Below are positions 43,195 to 51,876 of a stretch of 64,000 nt of DNA, in pieces. The stretch covers positions 248,001-312,000 of the forward strand of contig CAVUYB010000010.1 of the NCBI GenBank assembly GCA_963745595.1, written 5' to 3'. Origin of the DNA: DASZUK01 sp963745595 (GTDB taxonomy: Bacteria; Actinomycetota; Acidimicrobiia; Acidimicrobiales; RAAP-2). The notes under the pieces were generated by a model. The model worked only from the letters and a program-made list of their open reading frames with translations, was not told the origin of the DNA and ran no database searches. Made by a program: the position numbers and the translations under genes. The first letter of the stretch is position 1. Every line of letters starts with the position of its first letter.

Positions 43195-43244
43195 CCCGAC
43201 CACACCCGCTCGCCCGACGCCGACGGGCGCCGCCACCGCGGCGG

Positions 43245-44204
43245 TCAGCCGATCGGGTGCTCCCAGCCCAGCCGGGGCAGGTCGTCCCGGCCGAGCCGCC
43301 GAACGGCCGGATCGTCGACGCAGCGGCCGAGGACGAACGGCGTCGGTAGGCCGGCGGCCGCCAGGGCCGCGGCGAGCGCGTCGGGGTCGCCGGTGGCGAT
43401 GATCAGCTCGTAGTCCTCCCCGCCCCCGAGCGCGTCGTCGGTGGTCGCGCCCTCGGCCACCGGCAGGTCGTCGAGGACGAAGCCGACGCCGGACGCGTCG
43501 GCCAACCGGTGGAGGTCGAGCGAGAAGCCGTCGGAGACGTCGATCATGGCCGTCACGTCGGCCGCCCGGGCGACCTGGCCGGCCGCCAGGCGGGCGGGTG
43601 GGCGCCGGTGGGCGCTGACGAGCGGCCCGTCGTTGACGCCGGCCCGCAGCCACCGCAGCCCGGCGGCCGACGCGCCGAGCGGACCGGTGACGACGAGGGT
43701 GTCGCCGCCGACCGCGCCGGCCCGGGTGACGGCCGGCCGGGGGCCGTCGAGCAGGCCGACGACCGAGACCGAGACGACGACCTGGTCGGCGGTCGTCAGG
43801 TCGCCACCGACGACCGGGCAAGCCCAGGCCACCGAGGCCTCGGCGACGCCGCCGGCGAGGCGGTCGAGATCGGTCCGGGGTGGCAGACCGAACGTCACGA
43901 GCGCCCACCTCGGGACGGCGCCCATCGCGCCGAGATCGCTCACCGCGGCGGTCAGCCCCTTCCAGCCGAGGTCATCGAGGCCGACGACGGCCAGATCGGC
44001 GTGGACACCGGCGACCGCGGCGTCGGTGGCGAGGACGAGCCGTTGGCCGGCCGCGTCGACGACGGCCGCGTCGTCGCCGATCCACAGATCCCCCGCTGGC
44101 CGTGGGCCGGCGGCTCGGCCCATAATCTGGGTAAGGCGTCCGATGGCGCGGTCCTCCCCGGCCGGGGAGGACGAGGCAGCGGGCCGCGGTTTGGGGGACG
44201 CCAC
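43245..44204 (-). CDS. thiL: thiamine-monophosphate kinase
   Basis: 319 aa from a GTG at 44204 (an ATG at 44123 is a shorter option). GEDRAIGRLTQIMG and GDLWIGDDAAVVD match the first ATP-binding segment; then DAAVAGVHADL, GWKGLTAAVSDLGAMGAVPRW, VVGGDLTTADQ and MIDVSDGFSLDLHRLADASG. The enzyme phosphorylates ThMP to thiamine diphosphate. The gene faces away from pckG. Confidence 0.92.
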   Translation of the reverse strand: MASPKPRPAASSSPAGEDRAIGRLTQIMGRAAGPRPAGDLWIGDDAAVVDAAGQRLVLATDAAVAGVHADLAVVGLDDLGWKGLTAAVSDLGAMGAVPRWALVTFGLPPRTDLDRLAGGVAEASVAWACPVVGGDLTTADQVVVSVSVVGLLDGPRPAVTRAGAVGGDTLVVTGPLGASAAGLRWLRAGVNDGPLVSAHRRPPARLAAGQVARAADVTAMIDVSDGFSLDLHRLADASGVGFVLDDLPVAEGATTDDALGGGEDYELIIATGDPDALAAALAAAGLPTPFVLGRCVDDPAVRRLGRDDLPRLGWEHPIG

Positions 44205-44306
44205 GGCTTCATGCCTACCATTGGGCCCTGCGCGTCCGCGTCGGCCCGCCGAACGGCACGCGAACAGACCAGATGGCTCGGCGCCCGAGGAGGAGACGAA
44301 CCCGAC

Positions 44307-46097
44307 ATGGCCCCCACCGACAATCACAAGCTCATCGCCTGGGTGGAGGAGATCGCCGCGCTCACGACCCCCGACCGCATCGAGTGGTGCGACGGGTCGG
44401 CCGAGGAGTACGACCGCCTGTGCGAGCTGCTGGTGGCCCAAGGCACCTTCACGAGCCTGTCGGAAGCCAAGCGGCCGCACAGCTACTGGGCCCACTCCGA
44501 CCCCGGCGACGTCGCCCGGGTGGAGGACCGGACGTTCATCTGCTCGACCGACGAGGCCGACGCCGGCCCGACGAACCACTGGCGGGAGCCGGCGGAGATG
44601 CGCGAGACGCTGACCGGGCTGTTCCGCGGATCGATGAAGGGCCGGACGATGTACGTCGTCCCGTTCTCGATGGGCCCGCTCGGCTCGGACATCGCGCACA
44701 TCGGTGTCGAGATCACCGACTCGCCGTACGTGGCGGTGAGCATGCGGATCATGACGCGGATGGGCAAAGGGGCGCTCGACGTCCTCGACGCCGACGGCGA
44801 GTTCGTCCCGTGCCTCCACTCCGTCGGCGCGCCGCTGGCGGACGGCCAGGCCGACGTGCCGTGGCCGTGCGACGCGGAGAACAAGTACATCGTCCACTTC
44901 CCCGAGACCCGAGAGATCTGGTCGTACGGCTCCGGGTACGGCGGCAACGCGCTGCTCGGCAAGAAGTGCTTCGCCCTGCGGATCGCCTCGGTCATGGCCC
45001 GCGACGACGGCTGGCTGGCCGAGCACATGCTCATCTTGAAGCTGACGTCGCCGCAGGGCGAGACCCGGTACGTCACCGGGGCGTTCCCCTCCGCGTGCGG
45101 CAAGACGAACCTGGCGATGCTGATCCCGACGCTGGCGGACTGGAAGGTCGAGACGATCGGCGACGACATCTGCTGGATGAAGTTCGGCCCGGACGGCCGG
45201 CTCTACGGCATCAACCCGGAGGCCGGCTTCTTCGGCGTCGCGCCGGGGACGAACTCGCACACGAACCCGAACGCCATGTTCTCGGTGGCCGCGAACACGA
45301 TCTTCACGAACACCGCGCTGACCGACGACGGTGACGTGTGGTGGGAGGGCATGACCGACGACCCGCCGGCCCATCTGACCGACTGGAAGGGTGAGGAGTG
45401 GACGCCGGAGAAAGGCACGCCGGCGGCCCACCCGAACGCCCGGTTCACCGCACCGGCCGCCCAGGACCCGGCGATCGCCGAGAACTGGGAGGACCCGGCC
45501 GGCGTGCCGATCTCGGCCATCCTCTTCGGCGGTCGGCGGGCGTCCGTCGTCCCGCTCGTCTTCCAGTCGTTCGACTGGAAGCACGGCGTCTTCCTCGGGT
45601 CGATCATGGCGTCGGAGACGACCGCGGCGGCGGCCGGAGCCGTCGGCAACCTACGCCGTGACCCGTTCGCGATGCTGCCGTTCTGCGGCTACAACATGGC
45701 CGACTACTTCGCCCACTGGCTCGAGGTCGGCGCGGCCGGCGACCCGGCGAAGCTGCCGAAGATCTTCTACGTCAACTGGTTCCGCAAGAACGCCGACGGC
45801 AAGTGGCTGTGGCCGGGCTACGGCGAGAACTCGCGGGTGCTCGAGTGGGTGTTCGAGCGGGTCAGCGGGGGCGGCGACGCGATCGAGACGCCGATCGGCC
45901 ACATCCCGGCCCCGGGCGCCATCGACATCGAAGGCACCGACGTCTCGAAGGAGGACCTCGAGGAGCTGCTCCGGGTCGACCGCGACGAGTGGCGGGCCGA
46001 GGTGCCGCTGATCCGGGAGCACTTCGCCAAGTTCGGCGACCGCCTCCCGTCCGAGCTGCTGACGGCCGTCGACGACCTGGAGCAACGACTCCGCTGA
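44307..46097 (+). CDS. pckG: phosphoenolpyruvate carboxykinase (GTP)
   Basis: 596 aa from the ATG at 44307, with AGGAGACGA upstream; the much longer open frame before it is antisense to thiL and not real. Motifs: AHIGVEITDSPYVAVSMRIMTRMG, SYGSGYGGNALLGKKCFAL, P-loop GAFPSACGKTNLAML, ETIGDDICWMKFG, and FFGVAPGTNSHTNPN. It converts oxaloacetate to PEP for gluconeogenesis. GTP-type PEPCK is typical of actinobacteria. Confidence 0.97.
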   Translation: MAPTDNHKLIAWVEEIAALTTPDRIEWCDGSAEEYDRLCELLVAQGTFTSLSEAKRPHSYWAHSDPGDVARVEDRTFICSTDEADAGPTNHWREPAEMRETLTGLFRGSMKGRTMYVVPFSMGPLGSDIAHIGVEITDSPYVAVSMRIMTRMGKGALDVLDADGEFVPCLHSVGAPLADGQADVPWPCDAENKYIVHFPETREIWSYGSGYGGNALLGKKCFALRIASVMARDDGWLAEHMLILKLTSPQGETRYVTGAFPSACGKTNLAMLIPTLADWKVETIGDDICWMKFGPDGRLYGINPEAGFFGVAPGTNSHTNPNAMFSVAANTIFTNTALTDDGDVWWEGMTDDPPAHLTDWKGEEWTPEKGTPAAHPNARFTAPAAQDPAIAENWEDPAGVPISAILFGGRRASVVPLVFQSFDWKHGVFLGSIMASETTAAAAGAVGNLRRDPFAMLPFCGYNMADYFAHWLEVGAAGDPAKLPKIFYVNWFRKNADGKWLWPGYGENSRVLEWVFERVSGGGDAIETPIGHIPAPGAIDIEGTDVSKEDLEELLRVDRDEWRAEVPLIREHFAKFGDRLPSELLTAVDDLEQRLR

Positions 46098-46166
46098 GCC
46101 GCCGGCCGGCCTCGGCCCAGTGTCGCCAAGCCCAGTGTCGCCAGGCAGCCAGTCCCCCAACCGGCG

Positions 46167-47687
46167 CTACGTCGCCGGGCGCTGCCTCGGCACGGCCCGG
46201 TTCCGCAGGGCCCGTCGGCTGGTGACGTAGAAGAGGCCGCCGACCGCGGCGACCGCGGCCATGACGACGTCGCCGGCCGGGAACGGGAAGGCGATGACGA
46301 CCGGGATCAGCGCGCCGAGCACCCAGACGAGCTGCTGGCGGGTGGCGAAGCGGGCGAACGCCCGGCCTTGGGCCGCCAGCGGGACGTACCGCTGGGCGAT
46401 CGCGTCGAACGACGGTTGACCGAGCGAACCGGCGAAGCCGACGATGAGCGCGAGCATCGCCTGGGCGACGATCGTCCCCCAGAAGGCCGCGCCGATGGCG
46501 CCGATGGCGATCAGCCAGATGGCGCCGAGCAGGATCTGCTGCTCGTTCAGCCGGGCCCGCAGTCGGGACATGGCGAGCAGGCCGAGCAGGGAGCCGAGGC
46601 CGGCGGCGGCCAGGGCCAGCCCGTACCACCAGAGCGCGGCGTGCTCGCGACGGAGCCCGAAGGCCAGGAGGAAGACCATGAAGCCGGAGAGCCCCCGCAT
46701 CAGCGACACCGTCGTCAGCCCGAACAACACCTCGGGATGGGCGAGCGGCTGCAGCCGGGCGACATCGGGGTCGCCCGGCTCCGCCCAGTCGGCCCGGCCG
46801 GCGGCGGCCCGCGGCGCCGCGATCGCCGGGCGCCCCCGGATGGCCCGGCTCGGCGCCGGGTCGCCCGGCGGCACTGGCCGGTCCCTCGCCGACCGCCGGT
46901 GCAGCCGCGGCACTGGGAGCCGGAAGGCAGCCACCGCGGCCGCAGCGAAGACGAACACGGCAAAGATCAGGACCGCCGGCGCACCGATCCCCTTCAGCAG
47001 GATGATCCCGGGGATGGCGGCGACGAACCCGGCGAGCGTGCCGAGCAGTGTCAGCCGGGCGTTCAGGACCGCGAACTCGAGCGGCGCCTGCTCCCCCGCG
47101 CCGGGCGGGCCCGGCGCGGCCTGACCGTCGCCTGGCTGGCCTGTCGGCCCGGTGACCGAGGGGGTCCCCGGCGCCGTCGGCGCCCACGGATCGCCGTCGG
47201 CCGTGCTGGCGGCACTGGCGGCACGGCGGGCGTTCTCGGCGACGACCATCTCGGGGACCAACGCGTTCCTGGTCACGAGGTAGAGGTTGGAGAGCACGAG
47301 GATGACGAACGCCTCGGGGAAGAGCAAGAGGCTGTGCACGTCGTTCGCCATGAACGGACAGAGCACGGCACTACCGACGGCGGCCGCGACGGCCATCGCC
47401 CGCCGGCCACCCCGGTTGCGATCGATCAACGGCCCGAGCAGCGGCGAGATGACGATGAACGGCGCCAGGGTCAAGATGAGGTAGAGGAAGATCTTGCTCT
47501 TCGCCTCGCCCGGCGAGATCGAGAAGAACAGGGAGCCGGCCAGGGAGATCGTGACGAGCGTGCTGCCACCCAGCATGAGCACCTGTACGAGCGCCAGCCG
47601 ACCGAACGGCCGGCCCTGGTCGAAGAGGTCACGGAGGGCTTGGCGGGCCAGGGCGCGGAACTGATCCACCCGATCGCCGACGGCCAC
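46167..47687 (-). CDS. MFS-type membrane transporter
   Basis: 506 aa from a GTG at 47687; the frame is open to 47879 but would overlap the divergent gene. About ten to twelve hydrophobic segments are seen, for example ALVQVLMLGGSTLVTISLAG, IFLYLILTLAPFIVISPLLG and IWLIAIGAIGAAFWGTIVA. A long soluble Pro/Gly-rich insertion is present at about residues 180-210, and a second charged loop at about 265-320. PLLGPLIDRNRGGRR fits the MFS A-motif. Substrate is unknown; efflux is the usual role of such stand-alone proteins. Confidence 0.75.
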   Translation of the reverse strand: MAVGDRVDQFRALARQALRDLFDQGRPFGRLALVQVLMLGGSTLVTISLAGSLFFSISPGEAKSKIFLYLILTLAPFIVISPLLGPLIDRNRGGRRAMAVAAAVGSAVLCPFMANDVHSLLLFPEAFVILVLSNLYLVTRNALVPEMVVAENARRAASAASTADGDPWAPTAPGTPSVTGPTGQPGDGQAAPGPPGAGEQAPLEFAVLNARLTLLGTLAGFVAAIPGIILLKGIGAPAVLIFAVFVFAAAAVAAFRLPVPRLHRRSARDRPVPPGDPAPSRAIRGRPAIAAPRAAAGRADWAEPGDPDVARLQPLAHPEVLFGLTTVSLMRGLSGFMVFLLAFGLRREHAALWWYGLALAAAGLGSLLGLLAMSRLRARLNEQQILLGAIWLIAIGAIGAAFWGTIVAQAMLALIVGFAGSLGQPSFDAIAQRYVPLAAQGRAFARFATRQQLVWVLGALIPVVIAFPFPAGDVVMAAVAAVGGLFYVTSRRALRNRAVPRQRPAT

Positions 47688-47802
47688 TGAGCCAGCGTAG
47701 GTGCCCGATGCGACGCGGCCGGGCACCTCTGCGGGCCGAGATCGATCGCTTTGGCGACGGTATCGTTGGCCGGAGAAGGCCGCCAACCGCGAAGGGACCG
47801 GG

Positions 47803-48048
47803 ATGACGATGAACGCGTACGTGCTCGTCCAGACCGAGGTCGGGAAGGCCGCCGGAGTCGCCCGGGAGATCGGCGCCATCGACGGCGTCGTCGCCGCCGA
47901 CGACGTGACCGGTCCCTACGACGTGATCGTCCGGGCCGAGGCTCGCACCGTCGACGAGCTCGGCCAGCTCGTCGTCAGCCACATCCAGCGGATCGACGGC
48001 ATCACCCGGACGGTGACGTGCCCGATCGTCAACCTCTCGGCGGACTGA
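47803..48048 (+). CDS. Lrp/AsnC ligand-binding (RAM) domain protein
   Basis: 81 aa from the ATG at 47803. The RAM fold is complete: MNAYVLVQTEVGKAAGVARE, GVVAADDVTGPYDVIVRAEA and QRIDGITRTVTCPIV. It lacks the HTH of full Lrp proteins, so it is a stand-alone amino-acid-sensing module. Divergent from the MFS gene; a shared regulatory region lies at 47,690-47,800. Confidence 0.9.
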   Translation: MTMNAYVLVQTEVGKAAGVAREIGAIDGVVAADDVTGPYDVIVRAEARTVDELGQLVVSHIQRIDGITRTVTCPIVNLSAD

Positions 48049-48057
48049 CGTACAGCC

Positions 48058-48200
48058 AGAGACTGGATGAACCGGGTTCAACCGGGTATAACCTAAGTGT
48101 TCCCTGGTGTTGTTCCAGGGGAAAGTCGCAAGTCCCGGAGGGCCAGCCCGAGGGTGCTCGTCTGAGTACCGCCTAGGGTGGGAGCCGGGACTTACGCAAT
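48058..48200. other. structured intergenic stretch with inverted repeats
   Basis: It lies between the convergent ends of the RAM gene and the DUF3800-like gene. Tandem AACCGGGT copies occur near 48,070-48,090. TTCCCTGG and CCAGGGGAA form a hairpin near 48,099-48,124, and AAGTCCCGG (48130-48138) pairs exactly with CCGGGACTT (48185-48193) around a GC-rich interior. It could be a structured RNA or a remnant of an element end. No tRNA or known riboswitch could be matched with confidence. Confidence 0.35.
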
Positions 48201-48201
48201 T

Positions 48202-48774
48202 TCAGGGGCTGATGTAGACAAGCTCCCCGATGACACCACCCTCCTGTAGCGCATCGAACCATCTCGCGTTATTGCCGACGAGATAGGCACCTACCGCCCC
48301 ACAGACGGCGTCGGCCAACCCAATCGTCGGCTCGTCCTTTCCAGACCATCCGTACTTCAACGCTCCCGACAAACCGACGTCCTTGAGGACGTCGAGGATG
48401 ATGGCCCGATCACGATCGTCCTCTCGGGCACTTCGGCTCTCGATGATCAGGTCGTCGACGCCGTCGTAGAGAAGTAGCGGCACCACCCTCCGCAGTGCCC
48501 GGCCCCTGGCGATGACTTGGCCGGTTCGGGCGGTCGGATAGTGGACGCACACGTGTGCGTACGCACCAACCTCGATCAGGCAGTCCACCATCCGATCGCG
48601 CGCCTCCGGCCCCTCGTTGAGCCAGTGGAACGCCCGCTTCCGGTTGGGGTTCACCAAGACCCTGTCCAACGCCTGCTTAGTGGCAACCGGATCGGCGACG
48701 AGCACGGTGCCAGCGACGACGTAGTACAGGCCACGCCGATCGATCTGCACCGTCTCGTCCAATACAGCCTTCAT
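48202..48774 (-). CDS. DUF3800-like putative nuclease, second gene of a toxin-antitoxin-like pair
   Basis: 190 aa from the ATG at 48774, overlapping the upstream stop as ATGA. The layout matches DUF3800 RNase-H-like proteins: first strand MKAVLDETVQIDRRGLYYVV with DE, a second strand VVPLLLYDGVDDLIIESRS followed by REDDRDR, and a final helix TIGLADAVCGAVGAYLVG with Asp. The family is common in defence and mobile contexts. The role as toxin is inferred from pairing with an RHH protein. Confidence 0.55.
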   Translation of the reverse strand: MKAVLDETVQIDRRGLYYVVAGTVLVADPVATKQALDRVLVNPNRKRAFHWLNEGPEARDRMVDCLIEVGAYAHVCVHYPTARTGQVIARGRALRRVVPLLLYDGVDDLIIESRSAREDDRDRAIILDVLKDVGLSGALKYGWSGKDEPTIGLADAVCGAVGAYLVGNNARWFDALQEGGVIGELVYISP

Positions 48775-49289
48775 CCGCCTACTTCGCCAATGCTCGCGGA
48801 GGCCGCGTCCCATAGCTCTCGCATCGCCGAGACGAATCCCTGAAGATAGATAGGGGTCGGCGTGAAGGTGTCCACGCCGTAACCGGGAACTAGGTTCCCA
48901 ACGGCCCGAACCATCGCCAACACCAGCGGGTCATCGGCTTTGGCGTTTGCCTTCTCCGCAACCTTGGCAAACGTCTTAGCCCATGTCTTGACGTCGAACC
49001 GATCCTCGGCGAGGAACGCGATCACCCTCCACTGCGTCACCTCCGCCAGCTGCAGCGCGGCGCGATAGCCGTTGTCCGACTCTTCACGCATCTGCCCGGC
49101 GAGGCGATCCCTGGCTCTGATGAATTGCGCCTCCACGGCCGCTGGACGCTCGACCGCCGACGTCGTTCCTGGGCTCTGCCGCTGCCAGGACTCCAACGCT
49201 TCTTGAATCAGGTGCGATGGATTGAGGTCCGGCCGACGGGCCCTGGCCGTCTCCCACAAGTCGTCCGGAACGGAGACGCTCAGCTTCAT
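48771..49289 (-). CDS. RHH-domain protein with long C-terminal extension, coupled to DUF3800-like gene
   Basis: 172 aa from the ATG at 49289; the frame extends upstream without a good start. The N-terminal ribbon-helix-helix is MKLSVSVPDDLWETARARRPD, then LNPSHLIQEALESWQRQ. Residues about 60-172 form a helical domain (RARDRLAGQMREESDNGYRA and TWAKTFAKVAEKANAK) not seen in simple RHH antitoxins. It may both repress the operon and bind the partner. The upstream region (about 49,290-49,360) is AT-rich and probably carries the promoter. Confidence 0.65.
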   Translation of the reverse strand: MKLSVSVPDDLWETARARRPDLNPSHLIQEALESWQRQSPGTTSAVERPAAVEAQFIRARDRLAGQMREESDNGYRAALQLAEVTQWRVIAFLAEDRFDVKTWAKTFAKVAEKANAKADDPLVLAMVRAVGNLVPGYGVDTFTPTPIYLQGFVSAMRELWDAASASIGEVGG

Positions 49290-49353
49290 GCCTTGCACCC
49301 TACTATATTTTCCTACTTTCTTGGAGAAAAATGGGTAGGAATAATCTGCCGGG

Positions 49354-49530
49354 CTAACTACGGAGGTCTGGGTCGTCGTCCGCCGCAACCGCGGCGTAGT
49401 GCGTCGCCGCCGGCAGAAGCTGATCCAAGAGGAACCCCCGAGCGGTGAGCGGCCGATCGGGATCGAGGCCGAGCGCGTCCTCACCGCGATCACCGACAAC
49501 GTCGCTGCGGTCGGGAACGGAACCGGACAT
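49354..49530 (-). CDS. small coupled protein (58 aa) downstream of the CoA racemase
   Basis: ATG at 49530 overlaps the stop of the preceding gene as TGATG, so it is translated by coupling. The product has an acidic N terminus (DVVGDRGEDALGLDPD) and one helix (ARGFLLDQLLPAATHYAAV). No family is recognised. It lies at the edge of the RHH/DUF3800 island and could be a truncated remainder. Confidence 0.45.
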   Translation of the reverse strand: MSGSVPDRSDVVGDRGEDALGLDPDRPLTARGFLLDQLLPAATHYAAVAADDDPDLRS

Positions 49531-50675
49531 CAGCTGACCGCGCCGGCCTCGCGCAGCGCGGCGATGCGCTCGGTGTCGACGCCCCAGGCGGCCAACCCCT
49601 CCTCGGTGTCGGCCCCGGCCGGCGACGGCGGGCGGCTGATCTCCGACGGCGTCCGGCTGAACCGGGGGGCCGGGCCGGGCTGGACGAGCCCGTCGACCTC
49701 GACGAACGTGCCGCGCGCCTGGTTGTGCGGGTGCTCGTGGGCCTCCCACGGCGAGAGGACCGGCGACGCGCAGGCGTCGGTGCCGTCGAAGACCGCGGCC
49801 CACTCGTCCCGGGTCTTCGTCCGGAACGTCGCGGCGAACCGCTCCTTCATCTCCGGCCACCGGTCGCGGTCGCTCTGGGCGGGCAGGTCCTCACCGTCGA
49901 GCCCGAGGCCCTTCAGCAGCTCCGCGTAGAACTTCGGCTCGATCGCCCCGACCGCGAAGTACTGCCCGTCGGCGGTCTCGTAGACCTCGTAGAACGGGGC
50001 GCCGGTGTCGAGCATGTTCGTCCCCCGCTCGTCGTTCCACGTGCCGAGCTGGCGGAGGGCGAACATCATGGTGGCGAGCGAGATCGAGCCGTCGGTCATC
50101 GCCGCGTCGACGACCTGGCCCTGTCCGGACTGTCGGGCGTCGACGAGGGCGGCGAGGACGCCGAAGGCCAGCAGCATGCCGCCGCCGCCGAAGTCGCCGA
50201 CGAGGTTGAGCGGCGGCGTCGGTCGCTCGCCAGCCCGGCCGATCTGCCACAGCACGCCGGAGATGGCGATGTAGTCGATGTCGTGGCCGGCCGTCTCGGC
50301 CAACGGGCCTTCCTGGCCCCAGCCGGTCATGCGGCCGTAGACGAGCGCCCGGTTGCGGGCCCAGCAGTCGTCCGGCCCGAGGCCGAGCCGCTCGACGACG
50401 CCCGGCCGGAACCCCTCGATGAGCACGTCCGCCTGTTCGACGAGGTCGAGGACGAGCTCGACCGCCTCCGGCCGCTTGAGGTCGACGCCGACCGACGGCC
50501 GGCTCCGGTTGAGCAGGTCCCAGTACGGGCCGGGCGGAGCCAGCGCGCCACCGGCCGGCGCCCGTTCGAGCCGGATCACCTCGGCTCCGGCGTCGGCCAG
50601 CAGCATGCACGCGTACGGTGCCGGACCGATCCCGGCCAGCTCGATCACCTTCACTCCCTGCAGGGGGCCGCTCAT
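49530..50675 (-). CDS. CoA racemase/CoA transferase family III (MCR-like)
   Basis: 381 aa from the ATG at 50675 (MSGPLQGVKVIELAGIGPAPYACM). The alpha-methylacyl-CoA racemase catalytic set is in place: the His in GRMTGWGQEGPLAETAGHDIDY and the Asp in NLVGDFGGGGM. It epimerises 2-methylacyl-CoA in branched fatty-acid and sterol degradation. Frames upstream of 50675 are open but lack a start and overlap the divergent galactokinase. Racemase rather than transferase is likely because the His/Asp pair is of the MCR type. Confidence 0.9.
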   Translation of the reverse strand: MSGPLQGVKVIELAGIGPAPYACMLLADAGAEVIRLERAPAGGALAPPGPYWDLLNRSRPSVGVDLKRPEAVELVLDLVEQADVLIEGFRPGVVERLGLGPDDCWARNRALVYGRMTGWGQEGPLAETAGHDIDYIAISGVLWQIGRAGERPTPPLNLVGDFGGGGMLLAFGVLAALVDARQSGQGQVVDAAMTDGSISLATMMFALRQLGTWNDERGTNMLDTGAPFYEVYETADGQYFAVGAIEPKFYAELLKGLGLDGEDLPAQSDRDRWPEMKERFAATFRTKTRDEWAAVFDGTDACASPVLSPWEAHEHPHNQARGTFVEVDGLVQPGPAPRFSRTPSEISRPPSPAGADTEEGLAAWGVDTERIAALREAGAVS

Positions 50676-50739
50676 GGGACGGATGCTGCCCGGTGCCGCC
50701 AGGCCGGTCAAACCCGGTTCGTCGTGCCATGCTCGGCCG

Positions 50740-51825
50740 GTGACCGACGCCGGCCGGGTCGTCGTCGCCCGGGCTCCCGGTCGGGTGAACCTCATCGGCG
50801 ACCACACCGACTACAACGACGGCCTCGCCCTACCGATGGCCGTCGACCTGACGACGGAAGTCGAGCTGGTCGAGGACGCCTCCGGGCGGCTGCGGCTGGC
50901 GTCCGACGTCGACCCCCGACCGGTCGTCATCCCCCTCGGGCCGGCCGTCGAGCCGCTCCTCGGCGAGGCGACCGGCGCGGCCGGGCCAGCCGGCACCGGC
51001 CGGTCGTTGCCGTCGTGGGCCCGCCTGGCCGTCGCCGTCGTCGGCCAGGTCGATGGCGCGACCGGCGGGACCGCCCGGGTGACGTCGTCGGTGCCGGTCG
51101 GGGCGGGGCTGTCGTCGAGCGCGTCGTTCTGTGTCGCCCTCGCCACCGCGGTCGGCGCGCCGCCGACACCGGTGGCACTGGCCCGGCTCGGCCAGCAGGC
51201 GGAGGCCGCGATCGGCGCGGCCGTCGGGCTCATGGACCCCCTGGTCGTCGCCGGCGCCCGGGCCGGCCACGCGATGCTGGTCGACTTCGCCACCCTCGAC
51301 GTCGAGCATGTCCCGATCCCCGACGACGTGGCGATCGTCGTCGTCCACTCCGGTGAAGCCCGCCGGCTGGCCGACAGCCCGTACGGCGCCCGCCGGTCGG
51401 AGTGCGCGGCCGCGGCGGCCCGGATCGGCCGACCGCTGGGCCGGGCCACCGAGACGGACGTCTCGACGCTGACCGACCCGGTGCTCCGGCGCCGGGCCCG
51501 CCACGTCGTCACCGAAGGCGACCGGGTACAGGCGATGACCGCAGCCCTGCGGGAGGGCGACGCGGTGGCCGCCGGCCGGCTGATGGTCGAGAGCCACCGC
51601 AGCCTGTCCGGCGACTTCGACGCGTCGACGCCGACGATCGACGCGCTCGTCGACGACCTGCTGCGCCGGCCCGGCGTCCACGGGGCGAGGATGACCGGTG
51701 GCGGGTTCGGTGGCTGCGTCGTCGCGCTCACCCGGCCCGGTGCGATCGACCCCGCCGCGTGGGGCCGGGCGTGGGTGGTGCAGCCGTCGGCCGGGGTCAG
51801 CCGACAGGTCCACCGGGCCGGCTGA
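50740..51825 (+). CDS. galK: galactokinase (GHMP family)
   Basis: 361 aa from the GTG at 50740. The galactokinase signature reads GRVNLIGDHTDYNDGLALPMAV (GD replaces the usual GE). The GHMP glycine-rich loop is SSVPVGAGLSSSASFCVAL, and the C-terminal ARMTGGGFGGCVVALT is intact. It phosphorylates galactose to galactose-1-phosphate. No other Leloir genes are in the window. The Glu to Asp change at the sugar-binding site is conservative and may alter specificity. Confidence 0.88.
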   Translation: MTDAGRVVVARAPGRVNLIGDHTDYNDGLALPMAVDLTTEVELVEDASGRLRLASDVDPRPVVIPLGPAVEPLLGEATGAAGPAGTGRSLPSWARLAVAVVGQVDGATGGTARVTSSVPVGAGLSSSASFCVALATAVGAPPTPVALARLGQQAEAAIGAAVGLMDPLVVAGARAGHAMLVDFATLDVEHVPIPDDVAIVVVHSGEARRLADSPYGARRSECAAAAARIGRPLGRATETDVSTLTDPVLRRRARHVVTEGDRVQAMTAALREGDAVAAGRLMVESHRSLSGDFDASTPTIDALVDDLLRRPGVHGARMTGGGFGGCVVALTRPGAIDPAAWGRAWVVQPSAGVSRQVHRAG

Positions 51826-51876
51826 CCGGCCGAGGGGCGGGCCGGCCGGCGTCGGGCGGTCGCCGGGCGTGAATGG

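Noticed and set aside
48090..48200. tRNA, T-box or cobalamin riboswitch
   Set aside because: Local words resemble parts of these (an AGGGTGG-like box, a TGAGTACCGCC box), but no cloverleaf or full consensus can be drawn and no suitable downstream gene lies on the same strand.
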